Assembly (NCBI GenBank): GCA_038211295.1
Contig: JBBQVS010000013.1
Coordinates: 1 to 64,000 of the forward strand
Reading direction: 5' to 3'
Length of the DNA stretch: 64,000 nt
Source of the DNA: JBBQVS01 sp038211295
GTDB lineage: Bacteria > Chloroflexota > Ktedonobacteria > Ktedonobacterales > Ktedonobacteraceae
Shown one piece after another: positions 26,178 through 35,527 of this stretch (its first letter is position 1; the number at the start of each line of letters is the position of its first letter). The notes below the pieces were generated by a model. That model was given only the letters and a program-made list of their open reading frames with translations. It was not told the origin of the DNA and did not search any database. Position numbers and translations under genes: made by a program.

Positions 26178-28163
26178 ATGTATGTAGATGCTCTTACACT
26201 CGCGGCAGTTGTTGACGAGCTACGCCTGCTCCTTACCAATGCTCGCATCGACACGATTATTCAGCCAACAGAACACGCTCTTGCCCTGCAATGTTACGCT
26301 TCCGGAAGTTCGGAGCAGGGCGGTGCGAATCGCTGGTTGTATCTTTCGACTCATCCCCAGCTTGCACGCGTGCATGTAACCGCGCTCAAGCCACAGAGAG
26401 TCGCAAGTGATCCGCCGGCGTTTGTGATGCTGCTTCGCAAGCATTTAGAGGGTGCGCGTATCGAGTCGATCAGCCAGCCACGTTGGGAGCGCGTCGTCGA
26501 GATTGGCATCGGCTACCGCGCCGACCCCGATAGCGACGAGCGCAAGCACTTCCGCATCATTATCGAAATTATGGGTAGGCTCAGCAACATTATTTTATGC
26601 GATGAGCAGAATATGATTCTGGGCAGTATCAAGCGGGTGGGAGCAGACGTAAACCGCTATCGTACCATCGCGGCAGGCGTGCGTTATGTGCCACCACCAC
26701 CGCAGCAGCGTACCCTCAACGGGCAAGCGGTGCCACGTCTCGAACCGAGCACGCTCACCGCTCCACAACTTGCTCAGAGTATTATAGAAGATACAAGGGC
26801 CGCGCAACTTGCCGCTCTGCAACCGAGCGAGAAGCCCACGAAACGTTCCGCTAAAAAGGGGGAGACGCCGAAGCTCTGGCAACTGCTCACGAGACACACG
26901 CTGGGCCTGAGTGCGTTGCTGGCGAAAGAAATTGTGTACCGCACCACAGAGGATGCCGAAACTACCGTGGCTCAGAGCGACGAGGCGGTGCTGGAAGAAC
27001 TGGCATGGAACGCGTGCGACCTGACCGCACTCTACGATATGAAGAAGTGGCAACCGCAATTATTGGAACGAACAACGGTAAGCGACGACTCAGCCGCCGC
27101 GCCTCAGAAAATTCTTATAGCCTTTTCAGTATATGTGTTGGAGCAGTACGCTCAGGCGCGAGACATTCATGTACGTACCTCTCCCTCAATCAACGTTATT
27201 CTCGACGACTATTATGCGCGTGCGGAATGGTTCGACGCGATGGAGGGGGTACGCGCCCCCACGCGCAAGGTTGTGCAGACGCAGCGTGACCGTTGCAGAC
27301 GAAAAGCTGAACTGCTCAACAAAGAGCTTTCTGCATCCGAAGAGGCGAAACAATATCGTTTGTACGGTGATTTGTTGCTCGCGCATCAGCAGGATGTGCA
27401 GCAGGGTCAGACTACCACGACGCTGCAAAACTTCTTTGATACCTCTGGCGGCGAAAAAGCTACGTTTGTAAATGTGCCGCTCGACCCACGCTTTGATGCG
27501 ATAGGCAACTCGAATCGCTACTTCAACAAGTATCGCAAGCTCCGTCGTGCGCTCACTTTGTTGCCCGGCCAGATCGAGCAGAACAATGCCGAGCTTGCCA
27601 CGCTAGAACAGTTATTAGCCGATCTTATGCTCGCGGAGACGCCGCAAGAGGTTGTGCTTGTCAACGCGCAGGTGCAGGCATTGGGCTACATTCGTGGCAA
27701 GAATATTGTGTTGGACAAGCGGGCGCAAAAGGCCGCTAAGAAAGCGAAAAGCGGCACCAAGCAGGGGAAAAACAAGCCTTCCGGCCCCGGCGGGGGAATG
27801 CCCATGCATCTGCAAAGTCGTGATGGTTTCACCATTCTTGTCGGCAAAAATAGCCGTCAAAATGAAGAGGTAACATTTCGTCAGGCGACTCCCACCGACC
27901 TGTGGCTTCATGTGCGCGGTATCCCCGGCTCACACGTCATCGTCAAAGCAGCAGGACGCGAGATACCGCAAAGCACAATCACGCAAGCAGCCAGTATCGC
28001 GGCCTACTATAGTCAAGCGCGAGGAACAACGAGCGTCGCAGTTGACTACACGTTTCAGAAGCATGTCAAGCACATGAAGGGTGGTGGCCCTGGTATGGTC
28101 ACATACGAGCGTGAACATACTATCTATGCGGAGCCTGAAAACGCCCTTATGCTGGTGAGTTGA
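26178..28163 (+). CDS. rqcH: Rqc2/RqcH-type NFACT ribosome quality-control protein
   Basis: Binds stalled 50S-peptidyl-tRNA complexes and directs alanine tailing of the nascent chain. The 661 residues show NFACT-N at the start (MYVDALTLAAVVDELR; RIIIEIMGRLSNIIL), a long coiled-coil middle (RKAELLNKELSASEEAKQYR; LEQLLADLMLAE), a basic linker (KKAKSGTKQGKNK), and the NFACT-R domain (TDLWLHVRGIPGSHVIVK; HVKHMKGGGPGMVTYERE). These proteins were often annotated as fibronectin-binding. It is monocistronic and convergent with rpoN. Confidence 0.92.
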   Translation: MYVDALTLAAVVDELRLLLTNARIDTIIQPTEHALALQCYASGSSEQGGANRWLYLSTHPQLARVHVTALKPQRVASDPPAFVMLLRKHLEGARIESISQPRWERVVEIGIGYRADPDSDERKHFRIIIEIMGRLSNIILCDEQNMILGSIKRVGADVNRYRTIAAGVRYVPPPPQQRTLNGQAVPRLEPSTLTAPQLAQSIIEDTRAAQLAALQPSEKPTKRSAKKGETPKLWQLLTRHTLGLSALLAKEIVYRTTEDAETTVAQSDEAVLEELAWNACDLTALYDMKKWQPQLLERTTVSDDSAAAPQKILIAFSVYVLEQYAQARDIHVRTSPSINVILDDYYARAEWFDAMEGVRAPTRKVVQTQRDRCRRKAELLNKELSASEEAKQYRLYGDLLLAHQQDVQQGQTTTTLQNFFDTSGGEKATFVNVPLDPRFDAIGNSNRYFNKYRKLRRALTLLPGQIEQNNAELATLEQLLADLMLAETPQEVVLVNAQVQALGYIRGKNIVLDKRAQKAAKKAKSGTKQGKNKPSGPGGGMPMHLQSRDGFTILVGKNSRQNEEVTFRQATPTDLWLHVRGIPGSHVIVKAAGREIPQSTITQAASIAAYYSQARGTTSVAVDYTFQKHVKHMKGGGPGMVTYEREHTIYAEPENALMLVS

Positions 28164-28198
28164 CATCCTCCCCATGTATGAATGCTGGTTAGATAAGC

Positions 28199-28221
28199 TG
28201 GGAGACCCTTGCGGTCTCCCA
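28199..28221. terminator. hairpin shared by rqcH and rpoN
   Basis: TGGGAGACC and GGTCTCCCA form a perfect nine-pair stem with a five-base loop, centrally between the two convergent stop codons. No T-run on either side. Confidence 0.6.
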
Positions 28222-28236
28222 ATGTCTCGGCCCTTA

Positions 28237-29688
28237 TCAACCGCGTTCGCGTGAGGAGCCAATGCCCAGTTCCTCGCGGTACTTTGTCACTGTGCGACGG
28301 GCCATCGAAATGCCTTGCGCGGCGAGCAGGCGGGCCAGTTCGTCATCGCTCAGGCGGCGTTTCGGATTCTCGTTCTGGATGAGGTCGCGCAAAACATCTT
28401 TCACCCCCAATGAGCTATCGAAGAAGTCAGAAAGTGGGATGAGGCGACCATTAGGTAAAAGGGCGTACTTGTTTGCGGTTGCGCGGCTCACGGTTCCCTC
28501 ATCGAGTCCCAGGCGTAGCGCGATTTCGGCGCGGGTGAGCGGGTGAAGATGGCGTAGCCCATGTTCCAAAAAGTCACGTTGGTACTCTATCACAAGGTTC
28601 ATCACGCGCTGAAGAGTGCGCCAGCGTCGATGCACGCACTCGACGAAAAATTTGGCGCGATCACTTTGTGAGTGCATGTACTTGTGTACCTCGTCATTGT
28701 CTGTTGTTGTTACACCCACTTGCTTTGTGCCGCCCGCCTCTACACGAAAACCATAACGTCTTTCCTCAATCAACTCGACCTCGCACCCGCTCTCATTCGC
28801 GCGAATGATAACATCGGGCCGTATGTATGTGGCACCGCTCGCGGTCTGTATGTATTTGCTATCGTCGCGGTAAATATGCGCTGGAAAGGGATGCAACATC
28901 GCACGGATGTGGCTACTTGCCTGTCGTACCTCGTGTTCTGGCCGCTTGAGAGCGCGGGCAATCTCGTGAAACTGATTGCGTCCAAGTGAGTCGAGATACT
29001 GGTCAATCAGGATATGCGCGAGAGGATGAAGCTTCTCCTGTTCGTCTAACGCGTGTAGCTGAATAAGCAGGCATTCGCGTAACGTGCGTGCGCCGATGCC
29101 GAGCGGTTCCAATGTGTGGAGCTGGCTCAGTACATACTCCACGCGCTCGACAGGTACATCCAGAAGCGTTGCGATCTCTCTGGTGGTGACTTCGAGATAC
29201 CCGCGCTCGTTGAGATTACCCACGAGTTGTTCCGCGATGAGTGCGTCATCCGGCGAAACAAGTGCTTCCAGTTGCTGCAACAGGGTTTCCGCCAGCGTCT
29301 CTCCTGTCGGAATACGCGCAAGGGGATCGTACTCGTCGTCGCTATCGACTTCCGCGAAACCATAGTTATCGATATCGTAAAAGGTCTGTTGCTGATATTC
29401 CCATTGCGGTTCAGACGTTTCATAACTCTTGAACGACTCGCCGATTTTCGAGGGCGGTTGTGCCATGTGCCCACATGCAATACAGGTTGGTGCGTACATG
29501 CGTGTGCCACAGAGCAGGCAGACGCGCTGTTCTATTACCTCCAGCGCTGGGTTGTCTATCTGTTCCTGATTGATCGCTCGTTCTAGTTCGTCGGCGGAGA
29601 GATGTAAAATTGTACTTGATGTAATCAGTCTCGCGCTTACACGCAGCGTTTGCTCTGGCCTCGCCATTGGTCGTTGTTCTTGTCGCAT
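28237..29688 (-). CDS. rpoN: RNA polymerase sigma-54 factor with a zinc-ribbon insertion
   Basis: Alternative sigma factor that needs an activator ATPase to melt GG/GC promoters. The C-terminal RpoN box ARRTVTKYREEL, the core-binding region (DDALIAEQLVGNLNERGYLE; ILIDQYLDSLGRNQF) and the DNA-binding HTH (LTRAEIALRLGLDEGTVSRA) are clear. Region I (LITSSTILHLSADELERAI) is recognisable but not Gln-rich. Directly after it is a CX2C-X8-CX2C ribbon (Cys57, 60, 69, 72) that ordinary sigma-54 lacks. No bacterial enhancer-binding protein is in the window. It follows rnc by about 74 bases. Confidence 0.93.
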   Translation of the reverse strand: MRQEQRPMARPEQTLRVSARLITSSTILHLSADELERAINQEQIDNPALEVIEQRVCLLCGTRMYAPTCIACGHMAQPPSKIGESFKSYETSEPQWEYQQQTFYDIDNYGFAEVDSDDEYDPLARIPTGETLAETLLQQLEALVSPDDALIAEQLVGNLNERGYLEVTTREIATLLDVPVERVEYVLSQLHTLEPLGIGARTLRECLLIQLHALDEQEKLHPLAHILIDQYLDSLGRNQFHEIARALKRPEHEVRQASSHIRAMLHPFPAHIYRDDSKYIQTASGATYIRPDVIIRANESGCEVELIEERRYGFRVEAGGTKQVGVTTTDNDEVHKYMHSQSDRAKFFVECVHRRWRTLQRVMNLVIEYQRDFLEHGLRHLHPLTRAEIALRLGLDEGTVSRATANKYALLPNGRLIPLSDFFDSSLGVKDVLRDLIQNENPKRRLSDDELARLLAAQGISMARRTVTKYREELGIGSSRERG

Positions 29689-29762
29689 ACTACTCGTTCC
29701 CTGCCTTCCTACCTACACACGCTGTTTGCTCGTCTGCAACACGTTCTCTATTCCGTGACCCG

Positions 29763-30452
29763 TTATGATATGTTCAACCAACCACGATTTTCAAGCGCGT
29801 TGTGGGCCGCGTCTTGCTCTGCTTTTTGCTTGTTGCGTCCCTGTCCACGGCCCGCAACCGTCTCACCAAGCATCACCTCAACCGTGAATACGCTATCATG
29901 AGACGAGCCTTCCTGGCCCACGAGGCGGTAAGAAGGCGTAATACTCTCGTGTGCCTGTGCAAGTTCTTGAAAAAGTGATTTACTATCCTTGAAGAGACGT
30001 TGCTTGATGATAGTATCGGCAAGAGGCTCTAACCTCGGTAGCAAAAACTGCTTTACGCGCTCCAACCCTTGATCGAGAAAGATCGCCCCCAGCACGGCTT
30101 CAAATGTAGAAGCAAGCACGCGTGAACTCTCTTTTACGCCTTGCTCCCCCTTGCCCATACGCAAATGACTGGCGATATCCAGCTCACGTGCGAAATTTGC
30201 CAGCGTCCGTTCGCGGATCAGCGCGGCCCGTGCGTCGCTCAGTTCGCCTTCGGTTAGTGTGGGAAACGTGCGATACAGAAAATCAGAACTGATTAAGGCC
30301 AGAACAGAGTCTCCTAAAAATTCCATGCGTTCGTTTGTCGCCAGTTCCGCGCCCGGCGAGCCATAGACGTAGGAGCGATGGGTCAGGGCCAGACGGAGAA
30401 GCGAGGCGTCCTGAAAGGTAATACCCAGGACCTCCTCAAACTGCTTTGACAT
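29763..30452 (-). CDS. rnc: ribonuclease III
   Basis: Cleaves double-stranded RNA in rRNA and mRNA processing. The 229 residues contain the signature NERMEFLGDSVLAL with its metal-binding Glu and Asp, the second catalytic patch STFEAVLGAIFLDQG, and a C-terminal dsRNA-binding domain (KSLFQELAQA; GRGQGRNKQKAEQDAAHNAL). The length is typical. It is divergent from the RNase P RNA gene, and rpoN follows in the same direction. Confidence 0.95.
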   Translation of the reverse strand: MSKQFEEVLGITFQDASLLRLALTHRSYVYGSPGAELATNERMEFLGDSVLALISSDFLYRTFPTLTEGELSDARAALIRERTLANFARELDIASHLRMGKGEQGVKESSRVLASTFEAVLGAIFLDQGLERVKQFLLPRLEPLADTIIKQRLFKDSKSLFQELAQAHESITPSYRLVGQEGSSHDSVFTVEVMLGETVAGRGQGRNKQKAEQDAAHNALENRGWLNIS

Positions 30453-30564
30453 AGCTAAACCTCAAGAGAAATCTTTGTAGTGTGTCGCTATTGTAACGCT
30501 TTTCGGCTAAATTCGCAAACAGTAGACGGACACGAACAAGTATGTTACTCTTAGGGTGTGAATA

Positions 30565-30993
30565 TGAGGAAGACAGGCAATCGCGGGCGCGGGCGTCCGA
30601 GGAAAGTCCGAACTCCAGAGAGCAGAATGCTGGCTAACGACCAGTGAGGGCGACCTTGAGGAAAGTGCCACAGAAAGTATACCGCCCAACAGACGCAACG
30701 CCGATGAGTGCCTATTGCTGATACGAGTCGTCGCTTAGCAGTTGGGTAAGGGCGAAATGGTGAGGTAAGAGCTTACCAGCAACCGGGTGATCGGTTGGCT
30801 AGGCAAACCCCATTCGGAGCAAGACCAAACAGAAGGGATAATGTGTCCGCAAGGGCATGTTTGCAGGTTGCTCGTCTGTCAACCTTCGGGTTGGTTGCAT
30901 GAGGCGTTGAGTAATCAACGTCCTAGATAGATGATTGCCGCCTGCGTTGTCGAGAGGCAATGCCGGTACAGGATTCGGCTTACGGCTTCCTCA
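30565..30993 (+). ncRNA. rnpB: RNase P RNA (bacterial type A-like)
   Basis: The catalytic RNA of RNase P, which removes tRNA 5' leaders. Hallmarks are GAGGAAAGTCCGAACTCC near the 5' end, GCCACAGAAAGTATACCGCC after it, and TTCGGCTTAC near the 3' end. I set the ends by the P1 helix: TGAGGAAG (30565-30572) pairs with CTTCCTCA (30986-30993). The length of about 429 bases fits the type. A strong hairpin follows at 31029-31057. No clear promoter could be assigned. Confidence 0.93.
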
Positions 30994-31028
30994 GCTTCAC
31001 ATCACCTCTGAGAGAAAAATACGTAAAA

Positions 31029-31057
31029 GGGACAGGAAGTGTAATGCTTCCTGTCCC
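31029..31057. terminator. terminator downstream of rnpB
   Basis: A perfect eleven-pair stem (31029-31039 with 31047-31057) and a seven-base loop. It is preceded by AAAA, which is TTTT on the other strand, so it could serve both rnpB and the convergent small gene at 31105. Confidence 0.75.
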
Positions 31058-31104
31058 CTGTTATTCACTGCTCGACACAGGATGCTATACCCGTGCCGCG
31101 CATG

Positions 31105-31305
31105 TTATCGACTGATACGATTGTTCTCGATGAGCCAGCGCACAAAGCCAAGACGACGGCTTTCCGCGACAACCTCGCGATACTCAACCTGCTCTGAAAC
31201 ATGATCGCGCATATGAATCAAGCGTTCGGCCTCGTTATCGGAAAAACCCATTGAAAGTAGACGCTCCAGGTCTGTGCCTTCAGTTGCGTAAGAATATTCT
31301 GGCAT
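31105..31305 (-). CDS. small UBA-like protein, 66 residues
   Basis: A short acidic protein with a firm AGGGAG ribosome binding site. The stretch LERLLSMGFSDNEAERLIHM resembles the first helices of a UBA/CUE three-helix fold, with the MGF turn, followed by REVVAESRRLGFVRWLIEN. This is a visual resemblance, not proof. No signal or membrane segment. It is convergent with rnpB and stands alone. Confidence 0.65.
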   Translation of the reverse strand: MPEYSYATEGTDLERLLSMGFSDNEAERLIHMRDHVSEQVEYREVVAESRRLGFVRWLIENNRISR

Positions 31306-31500
31306 AAATTCGTGCTCCCTGATGAAATGAGAAACAAACTACGGGAACGAGATGACCGTAGGAGCTAGCCTCCCTACTTACTCTATACGTTGGAACCCCC
31401 TGCTATATACAACATTCCTATAAGAGAATAAATTTCAGGAAACAGGGGCAACTTATCTTCCCTCCGCTAAGAATAGAGAGAAGTGTATCGCACATACTGT

Positions 31501-31529
31501 TTGCGTGGACTCTGTATCTGGACTATACT
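31501..31529 (+). promoter_or_regulatory. promoter of the ctaG-like gene
   Basis: TTGCGT (31501-31506) and TATACT (31524-31529) with a 17-base spacer, 56 bases before the ATG. Confidence 0.55.
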
Positions 31530-31584
31530 ACGTTGAGAAGAGAAAAATCGTCTTGCCCACTTTTTGTTGTCACGGAGCTATATT

Positions 31585-32427
31585 ATGTTTTTCGGTCTCT
31601 CGCTTGTCTGGCCCTTTAACCCAGGCGTACTACTATTTTTATTGCTGCTGATCGCTTTCTATCTTCTCGGACTACGAGGGCTACGGCACCATCCTGCTCA
31701 AAGCGATGGCGTCGAACGGCGTCACATTATGGCTTTTTGCGTCGCTCTCGGCTTGATGGCTCTGGTACTGCTGACTCCAATTGACACGATTGCCAGAACA
31801 CAACTTTTTTCGGTACACATGGCGCAACTTGTCCTCCTGACAACGCTCTGTGCGCCCCTGCTGCTCTATGCAAGTCCTGCTGCTCTGTTGCGCCCTCTAA
31901 CGGAATTAGTCGGTGTGCGTACCATGCTGCGCGTGTTAACGCGTCCACTTGTGGCCTCTGTGCTGTTCAATCTGCTCTTTCTCTTGTGGCACGCGCCGCG
32001 CATTCTGCATTCTGCGCTGGACAACAGCACTCTGTACCATGTGCAGGTACTCAGTATTTTTCTAGCGGCCCTGCTCAACTGGTGGCCTCTACTTGGCTCC
32101 GTTCACGAGCTGCGCCGTATGGCCTATCCTATTCAAATGCTCTATGCCTTTTTCGATGGACAACCGGTTGATATCTTCGCCTTTATTCTTGTTTTTACTG
32201 GTGTTACCCTCTTCCCTTTTTACGCTATTCCTCCAGAACTGGGCCTCTCTACGTTCGCCGACCAGGCCGTTGGTGGCGCACTCTTACTCGTTCCTGGCTT
32301 TGTCGATCTTGTTGTGATGACGCCCCTCTTCTTCCGTTGGCTCGGCCAAATTGAGAAGCAAACGAAAACTGCCGATGAGGAACGTCTTGAGGAATACGAA
32401 TATGAAGAGGACGAAGTGCAAGCGTGA
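31585..32427 (+). CDS. ctaG: CtaG-family cytochrome c oxidase assembly membrane protein
   Basis: A polytopic membrane protein of the Caa3-type CtaG family, linked to maturation of cytochrome c oxidase. The 280 residues have about seven hydrophobic helices, beginning LVWPFNPGVLLFLLLLIAF, and the family's conserved FLLWHAPRI and ALLNWWPLLGSVHELRRM with histidines that may hold copper. The acidic tail (EERLEEYEYEEDE) is cytoplasmic. I used the ATG at 31585 with CGGAG seven bases before it. No oxidase subunits are in the window. Confidence 0.85.
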   Translation: MFFGLSLVWPFNPGVLLFLLLLIAFYLLGLRGLRHHPAQSDGVERRHIMAFCVALGLMALVLLTPIDTIARTQLFSVHMAQLVLLTTLCAPLLLYASPAALLRPLTELVGVRTMLRVLTRPLVASVLFNLLFLLWHAPRILHSALDNSTLYHVQVLSIFLAALLNWWPLLGSVHELRRMAYPIQMLYAFFDGQPVDIFAFILVFTGVTLFPFYAIPPELGLSTFADQAVGGALLLVPGFVDLVVMTPLFFRWLGQIEKQTKTADEERLEEYEYEEDEVQA

Positions 32428-32458
32428 TGTATGGGCATACTTTTGCTACGCCCATACA
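32428..32458. terminator. terminator between ctaG-like gene and FAD oxidoreductase
   Basis: TGTATGGGC (32428-32436) and GCCCATACA (32450-32458) form a perfect nine-pair stem between two convergent genes. The loop contains TTTT. Confidence 0.65.
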
Positions 32459-32466
32459 CGCTACCT

Positions 32467-33771
32467 TCACACGAGAGCGCGACGACCCAATGTGGGTAGG
32501 GGAGCCTGTAATACGGCTCTGGCGGCGTACTCGCCGCTATTCATTGCGCCCTGTATACTACTCGATTTTGTGTATTCGCCCGCGAGATACAGCCCCTCAA
32601 CTGACGTTGTGTTATCGGGCAAGGTATCGAACACGCCAACAGGTTGCGCGAATTGCGCGAATGGAATACGATAGACCGCGAGGAATTGCCAGTTTTGCAA
32701 GTGTGCATTCGGGAACCATTCCGCCATCTCCTGCAAACTGCGTTGCGCGATGGCTTCATCGTCCTCAGCAGGATTGCCCAGGACTGTTACCGAAAGAAGG
32801 TGCTTGCGTGGTGGCGCGTAGGTTGGCGCGATATTCGTCAGCAAGACCGCGTTATTCACATAGCCATTGGCTTTTGTGTTCAGTAAAATCTTACGTTGCT
32901 CATACAACTGTTCGTCACCAGCGAAGTAGAGGCACACGGTACTTACGCCTTGCGTAGGTAGTGGCTTCTGTACAAACTTTTCCGCGACCTTGCTCTCCGT
33001 CGCAAGCACGACCTGTTTCGCCGCAATCTCCTCGCCAGTGACCAACCGTACACCCGTCACAGTATTGTTGCTGACCAGAACCTCGCCCACGCGTGCGTGA
33101 AAGCGTACCGACCCCTCCGGCAGAGCCGTCGCAAGCTGTTCGGGAATGCTCTGTATGCCTTCTGCGGGGAGAATAATATTGCCTTCAGCCAGCATCTTGA
33201 AAGTAAACTGGAACATACGAGCACTTGTTTGCAGAGAGCGATCAAGAAAGATACCCCCATAGAAAGGACGAATAAACGAGTCGATGAACCCTGTATCGGA
33301 GAAGCCCAGCCGTTGTAAATACGCCTCTGTTGTCTCATCTTCCCCGTCGGGTTGACCCTTGCCCGCAAAAATGTCGCCTATCGAGAGGCGCGTGGTCTGC
33401 GCGACCAGTCCCAGTGTCCGTAGTTTATCAAGCGGCGAGATAAGCGGATTGATAATACTTGGTACAAGATGCGATGGGTCACGCAAGGGGTCAGCTATCT
33501 CGTACTGTTTCCCGTCGCGTATCAGAACCGCTCCAGGGTCAAAGAGACGCTGTTTCAGTTTCTCGAAATCTAGATGTCGCGCCGCAGCAGTGTAAGAGGT
33601 GAAGAGCACTTGAAAGCCGCGATCAAGGCGGTAGCCCTCTTCATGGAAATCTGTTCGTACTCGCCCCCCTACCTGATCGTCTGCTTCCAGTACCAGAACG
33701 CGCTGCCCACGTTCCGCGAGTATTTTCGCGCAAGTTAGGCCAGCTAAACCGGCTCCTACAATTACAATCAT
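32467..33771 (-). CDS. FAD-dependent amine-oxidase-fold oxidoreductase
   Basis: A flavoprotein of the protoporphyrinogen oxidase/phytoene desaturase superfamily. The N-terminal dinucleotide fold VIVGAGLAGLTCAKILAERG is followed by the GG motif DDQVGGRVRTDF; the C-terminal FAD motif reads VEGLYLAGEYTKSSSIQGAM. The start ATG at 33771 begins right at the Rossmann strand and has AAGGAG nine bases upstream, giving 434 residues. The substrate is not evident. It follows the DUF1015 gene by 13 bases, so the two are co-transcribed. Confidence 0.88.
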   Translation of the reverse strand: MIVIVGAGLAGLTCAKILAERGQRVLVLEADDQVGGRVRTDFHEEGYRLDRGFQVLFTSYTAAARHLDFEKLKQRLFDPGAVLIRDGKQYEIADPLRDPSHLVPSIINPLISPLDKLRTLGLVAQTTRLSIGDIFAGKGQPDGEDETTEAYLQRLGFSDTGFIDSFIRPFYGGIFLDRSLQTSARMFQFTFKMLAEGNIILPAEGIQSIPEQLATALPEGSVRFHARVGEVLVSNNTVTGVRLVTGEEIAAKQVVLATESKVAEKFVQKPLPTQGVSTVCLYFAGDEQLYEQRKILLNTKANGYVNNAVLLTNIAPTYAPPRKHLLSVTVLGNPAEDDEAIAQRSLQEMAEWFPNAHLQNWQFLAVYRIPFAQFAQPVGVFDTLPDNTTSVEGLYLAGEYTKSSSIQGAMNSGEYAARAVLQAPLPTLGRRALV

Positions 33772-33784
33772 GTTTTTACACTCC

Positions 33785-35092
33785 TTACCACAATGGATTG
33801 ATGACAAGACCCGTGATGAGCTTGGGATAAAAGTATGTCGATTTCTGTGGCATTCGCTCATCCGCCTGCGCCACATCCCGAATCTGGCGCACACGCGTCG
33901 CGTTCAACAAAAGAGCCGCCTGTGCCTCTCCGCTCTGGACGGCCTGTAGTGCCTGTTGTGGGTCACGCACATACGAGACGTAGGTTCCCGCGCTCATATC
34001 TTCCGCGTGTAGTCCCAGGATATTTTCCAGTACCAGTTGCTGAGAAACCGCAACATCCAGCTCATTCCAGGCTTCCGCGTGTCCGCTCTGTGTCATGTGT
34101 TGCTGCCCTTGCTGATTAAGAGTAAGCAAGAAGTTGTGCTCTTTCGTAGCAACAACTAGCGTCATGTGCTGCGCTCCTGCTTCTCTCAGACGTTGCACAA
34201 GTTCGTCACCTGTGCAAGTCGTTGGCACGGTCTGGATTGTGAAATACTGAGCGAGACGCGGCTCGGTAAGCGTTGCCAGTACCTCTTCTGACAAGCCAGA
34301 GAGTACCCGATGCGTCGGCAAAACCAGCATTCCGGGGTCGTCCACATCAATCAGGGCCATCAACACAAAATTCGCGGCGTCCTGTGGGTAAAGCTCTTTA
34401 CGCTGCTCCAGTATCTCCTGCCGATAAGCCAGAGCTGTTTCGTAACGGTGATGCCCGTCTGCGATGTATAACTGGCGTTCGGCGAAAAAGTCTTGAATGA
34501 GCGCGATTTGCTCCACGTCTCGAATAGAGTGGAGCGTATGTCCCTCGCCTGCCTCGTCAGTAATGGCTACCTCGGCATGTTCGGTATAGGAGGTGAGCAG
34601 GCGGCGAATGCGTCCCTGCGGATCGTCGTAAAGGCTCATGGTGGGGCTAAGGTTCGCGGCACATGCTCGCAAGAGTTTTAAGCGGTCATCCTTTGCCTTC
34701 GCCAGCGTGTACTCGTGTGGCAGAATCACCTTTGTGTCCCACGCTTCTAAGCGCACACGCGCCAGCAAACTTGTGCGAATGTACTGTTGTCCTTCGTGTG
34801 TGAATGTCTGCTGATAGACATAATAACAAGGCACGTCTTCTTCGCGCAACACGCCATGCAACCGCCAATCTGAGAGAGTCGCTGCCGCTCGCGTGTAGAC
34901 GTTGTTCAGTGTGCTATCCTCTGGCGTTGTCTGTCCAAGTTCCAGCCGAATTATATTGTAAGGACTGCGGGCGTAATAGGCCGCTTGTGCCTCTTTTGAA
35001 ATCACATCATAGGGTGGCGTCACCACCGCAGCGATACCGCCCACCTTTTCCGCAACATAGCGAATGCCGCGTAAGGGTTGAACCTCAGCCAT
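33785..35092 (-). CDS. DUF1015-family protein
   Basis: A 435-residue cytoplasmic protein of the DUF1015 family, recognised by PPYDVISKEAQAAYYARSPYN, YYVYQQTF, and the IADGHHRYETALAYR motif, whose His/Tyr cluster is the most conserved part. Biochemical function is not established. It heads a two-gene unit with the FAD oxidoreductase, divergent from the pseudokinase-Rieske gene. Confidence 0.88.
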   Translation of the reverse strand: MAEVQPLRGIRYVAEKVGGIAAVVTPPYDVISKEAQAAYYARSPYNIIRLELGQTTPEDSTLNNVYTRAAATLSDWRLHGVLREEDVPCYYVYQQTFTHEGQQYIRTSLLARVRLEAWDTKVILPHEYTLAKAKDDRLKLLRACAANLSPTMSLYDDPQGRIRRLLTSYTEHAEVAITDEAGEGHTLHSIRDVEQIALIQDFFAERQLYIADGHHRYETALAYRQEILEQRKELYPQDAANFVLMALIDVDDPGMLVLPTHRVLSGLSEEVLATLTEPRLAQYFTIQTVPTTCTGDELVQRLREAGAQHMTLVVATKEHNFLLTLNQQGQQHMTQSGHAEAWNELDVAVSQQLVLENILGLHAEDMSAGTYVSYVRDPQQALQAVQSGEAQAALLLNATRVRQIRDVAQADERMPQKSTYFYPKLITGLVINPLW

Positions 35093-35237
35093 GCTCTATA
35101 CTCCACTTCCTAGATAAAGAAAGATTGCTTGCAAGCAGTATACGCCCTGTATACCGCATTCCTGCCCATTGTATCATGCACACAAAATCGCGAAGCGGAG
35201 CACAAAAAGAAATAGAGAAAATTTGTTCTAAAAAGAC

Positions 35238-35267
35238 TTGACAAGCTGTACCGCCTTATGGTATCCT
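35238..35267 (+). promoter_or_regulatory. distal promoter
   Basis: TTGACA (35238-35243) and TATCCT (35262-35267) with an 18-base spacer. It would start a transcript near 35274, far upstream of the next gene. Confidence 0.55.
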
Positions 35268-35282
35268 CTCTTTGTAGTACAA

Positions 35283-35301
35283 ATGTTCAATTTTTGAACA
35301 T
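35283..35301. promoter_or_regulatory. palindrome just downstream of the distal promoter
   Basis: ATGTTCAA and TTGAACAT flank TTT: a perfect eight-base dyad placed where a repressor would block the distal promoter. An overlapping GTAC-N4-GTTC (35277-35288) is one base from a Gram-positive LexA-like half-site pattern. Could also be an RNA hairpin. Confidence 0.45.
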
Positions 35302-35337
35302 GCTCTCCTAACCCCCTTTTTCCTCTACACTTCCCAT

Positions 35338-35375
35338 GCAGTGGTCGGTTTCCCCGCTCTCCCCCCGACCACTGC
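35338..35375 (+). ncRNA. structured leader or small RNA (hairpin region)
   Basis: GCAGTGGTCGG (35338-35348) and CCGACCACTGC (35365-35375) form a perfect eleven-pair stem with a pyrimidine-rich 16-base loop. TTTCTTTTT follows about 20 bases later. Together with the distal promoter this could be a short transcript or a leader. No known RNA family recognised. Confidence 0.35.
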
Positions 35376-35498
35376 GGCGGTAGAAGCAGGGGTTTCTTTT
35401 TGTCCTTTGTCGTGTAGAGCAACTATGCCCCTATTTCTTCGTTTGACGCGTTTATTCTCTCCAAAAAAAGACACAAGTCCTATTTTTGGCATACCACA

Positions 35499-35527
35499 TT
35501 GACCCGCATTGATACAGTGTGTAGAAT
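35499..35527 (+). promoter_or_regulatory. proximal promoter of the pseudokinase-Rieske gene
   Basis: TTGACC (35499-35504) and TAGAAT (35522-35527), spacer 17 bases, about 40 bases before the ATG. Confidence 0.6.
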
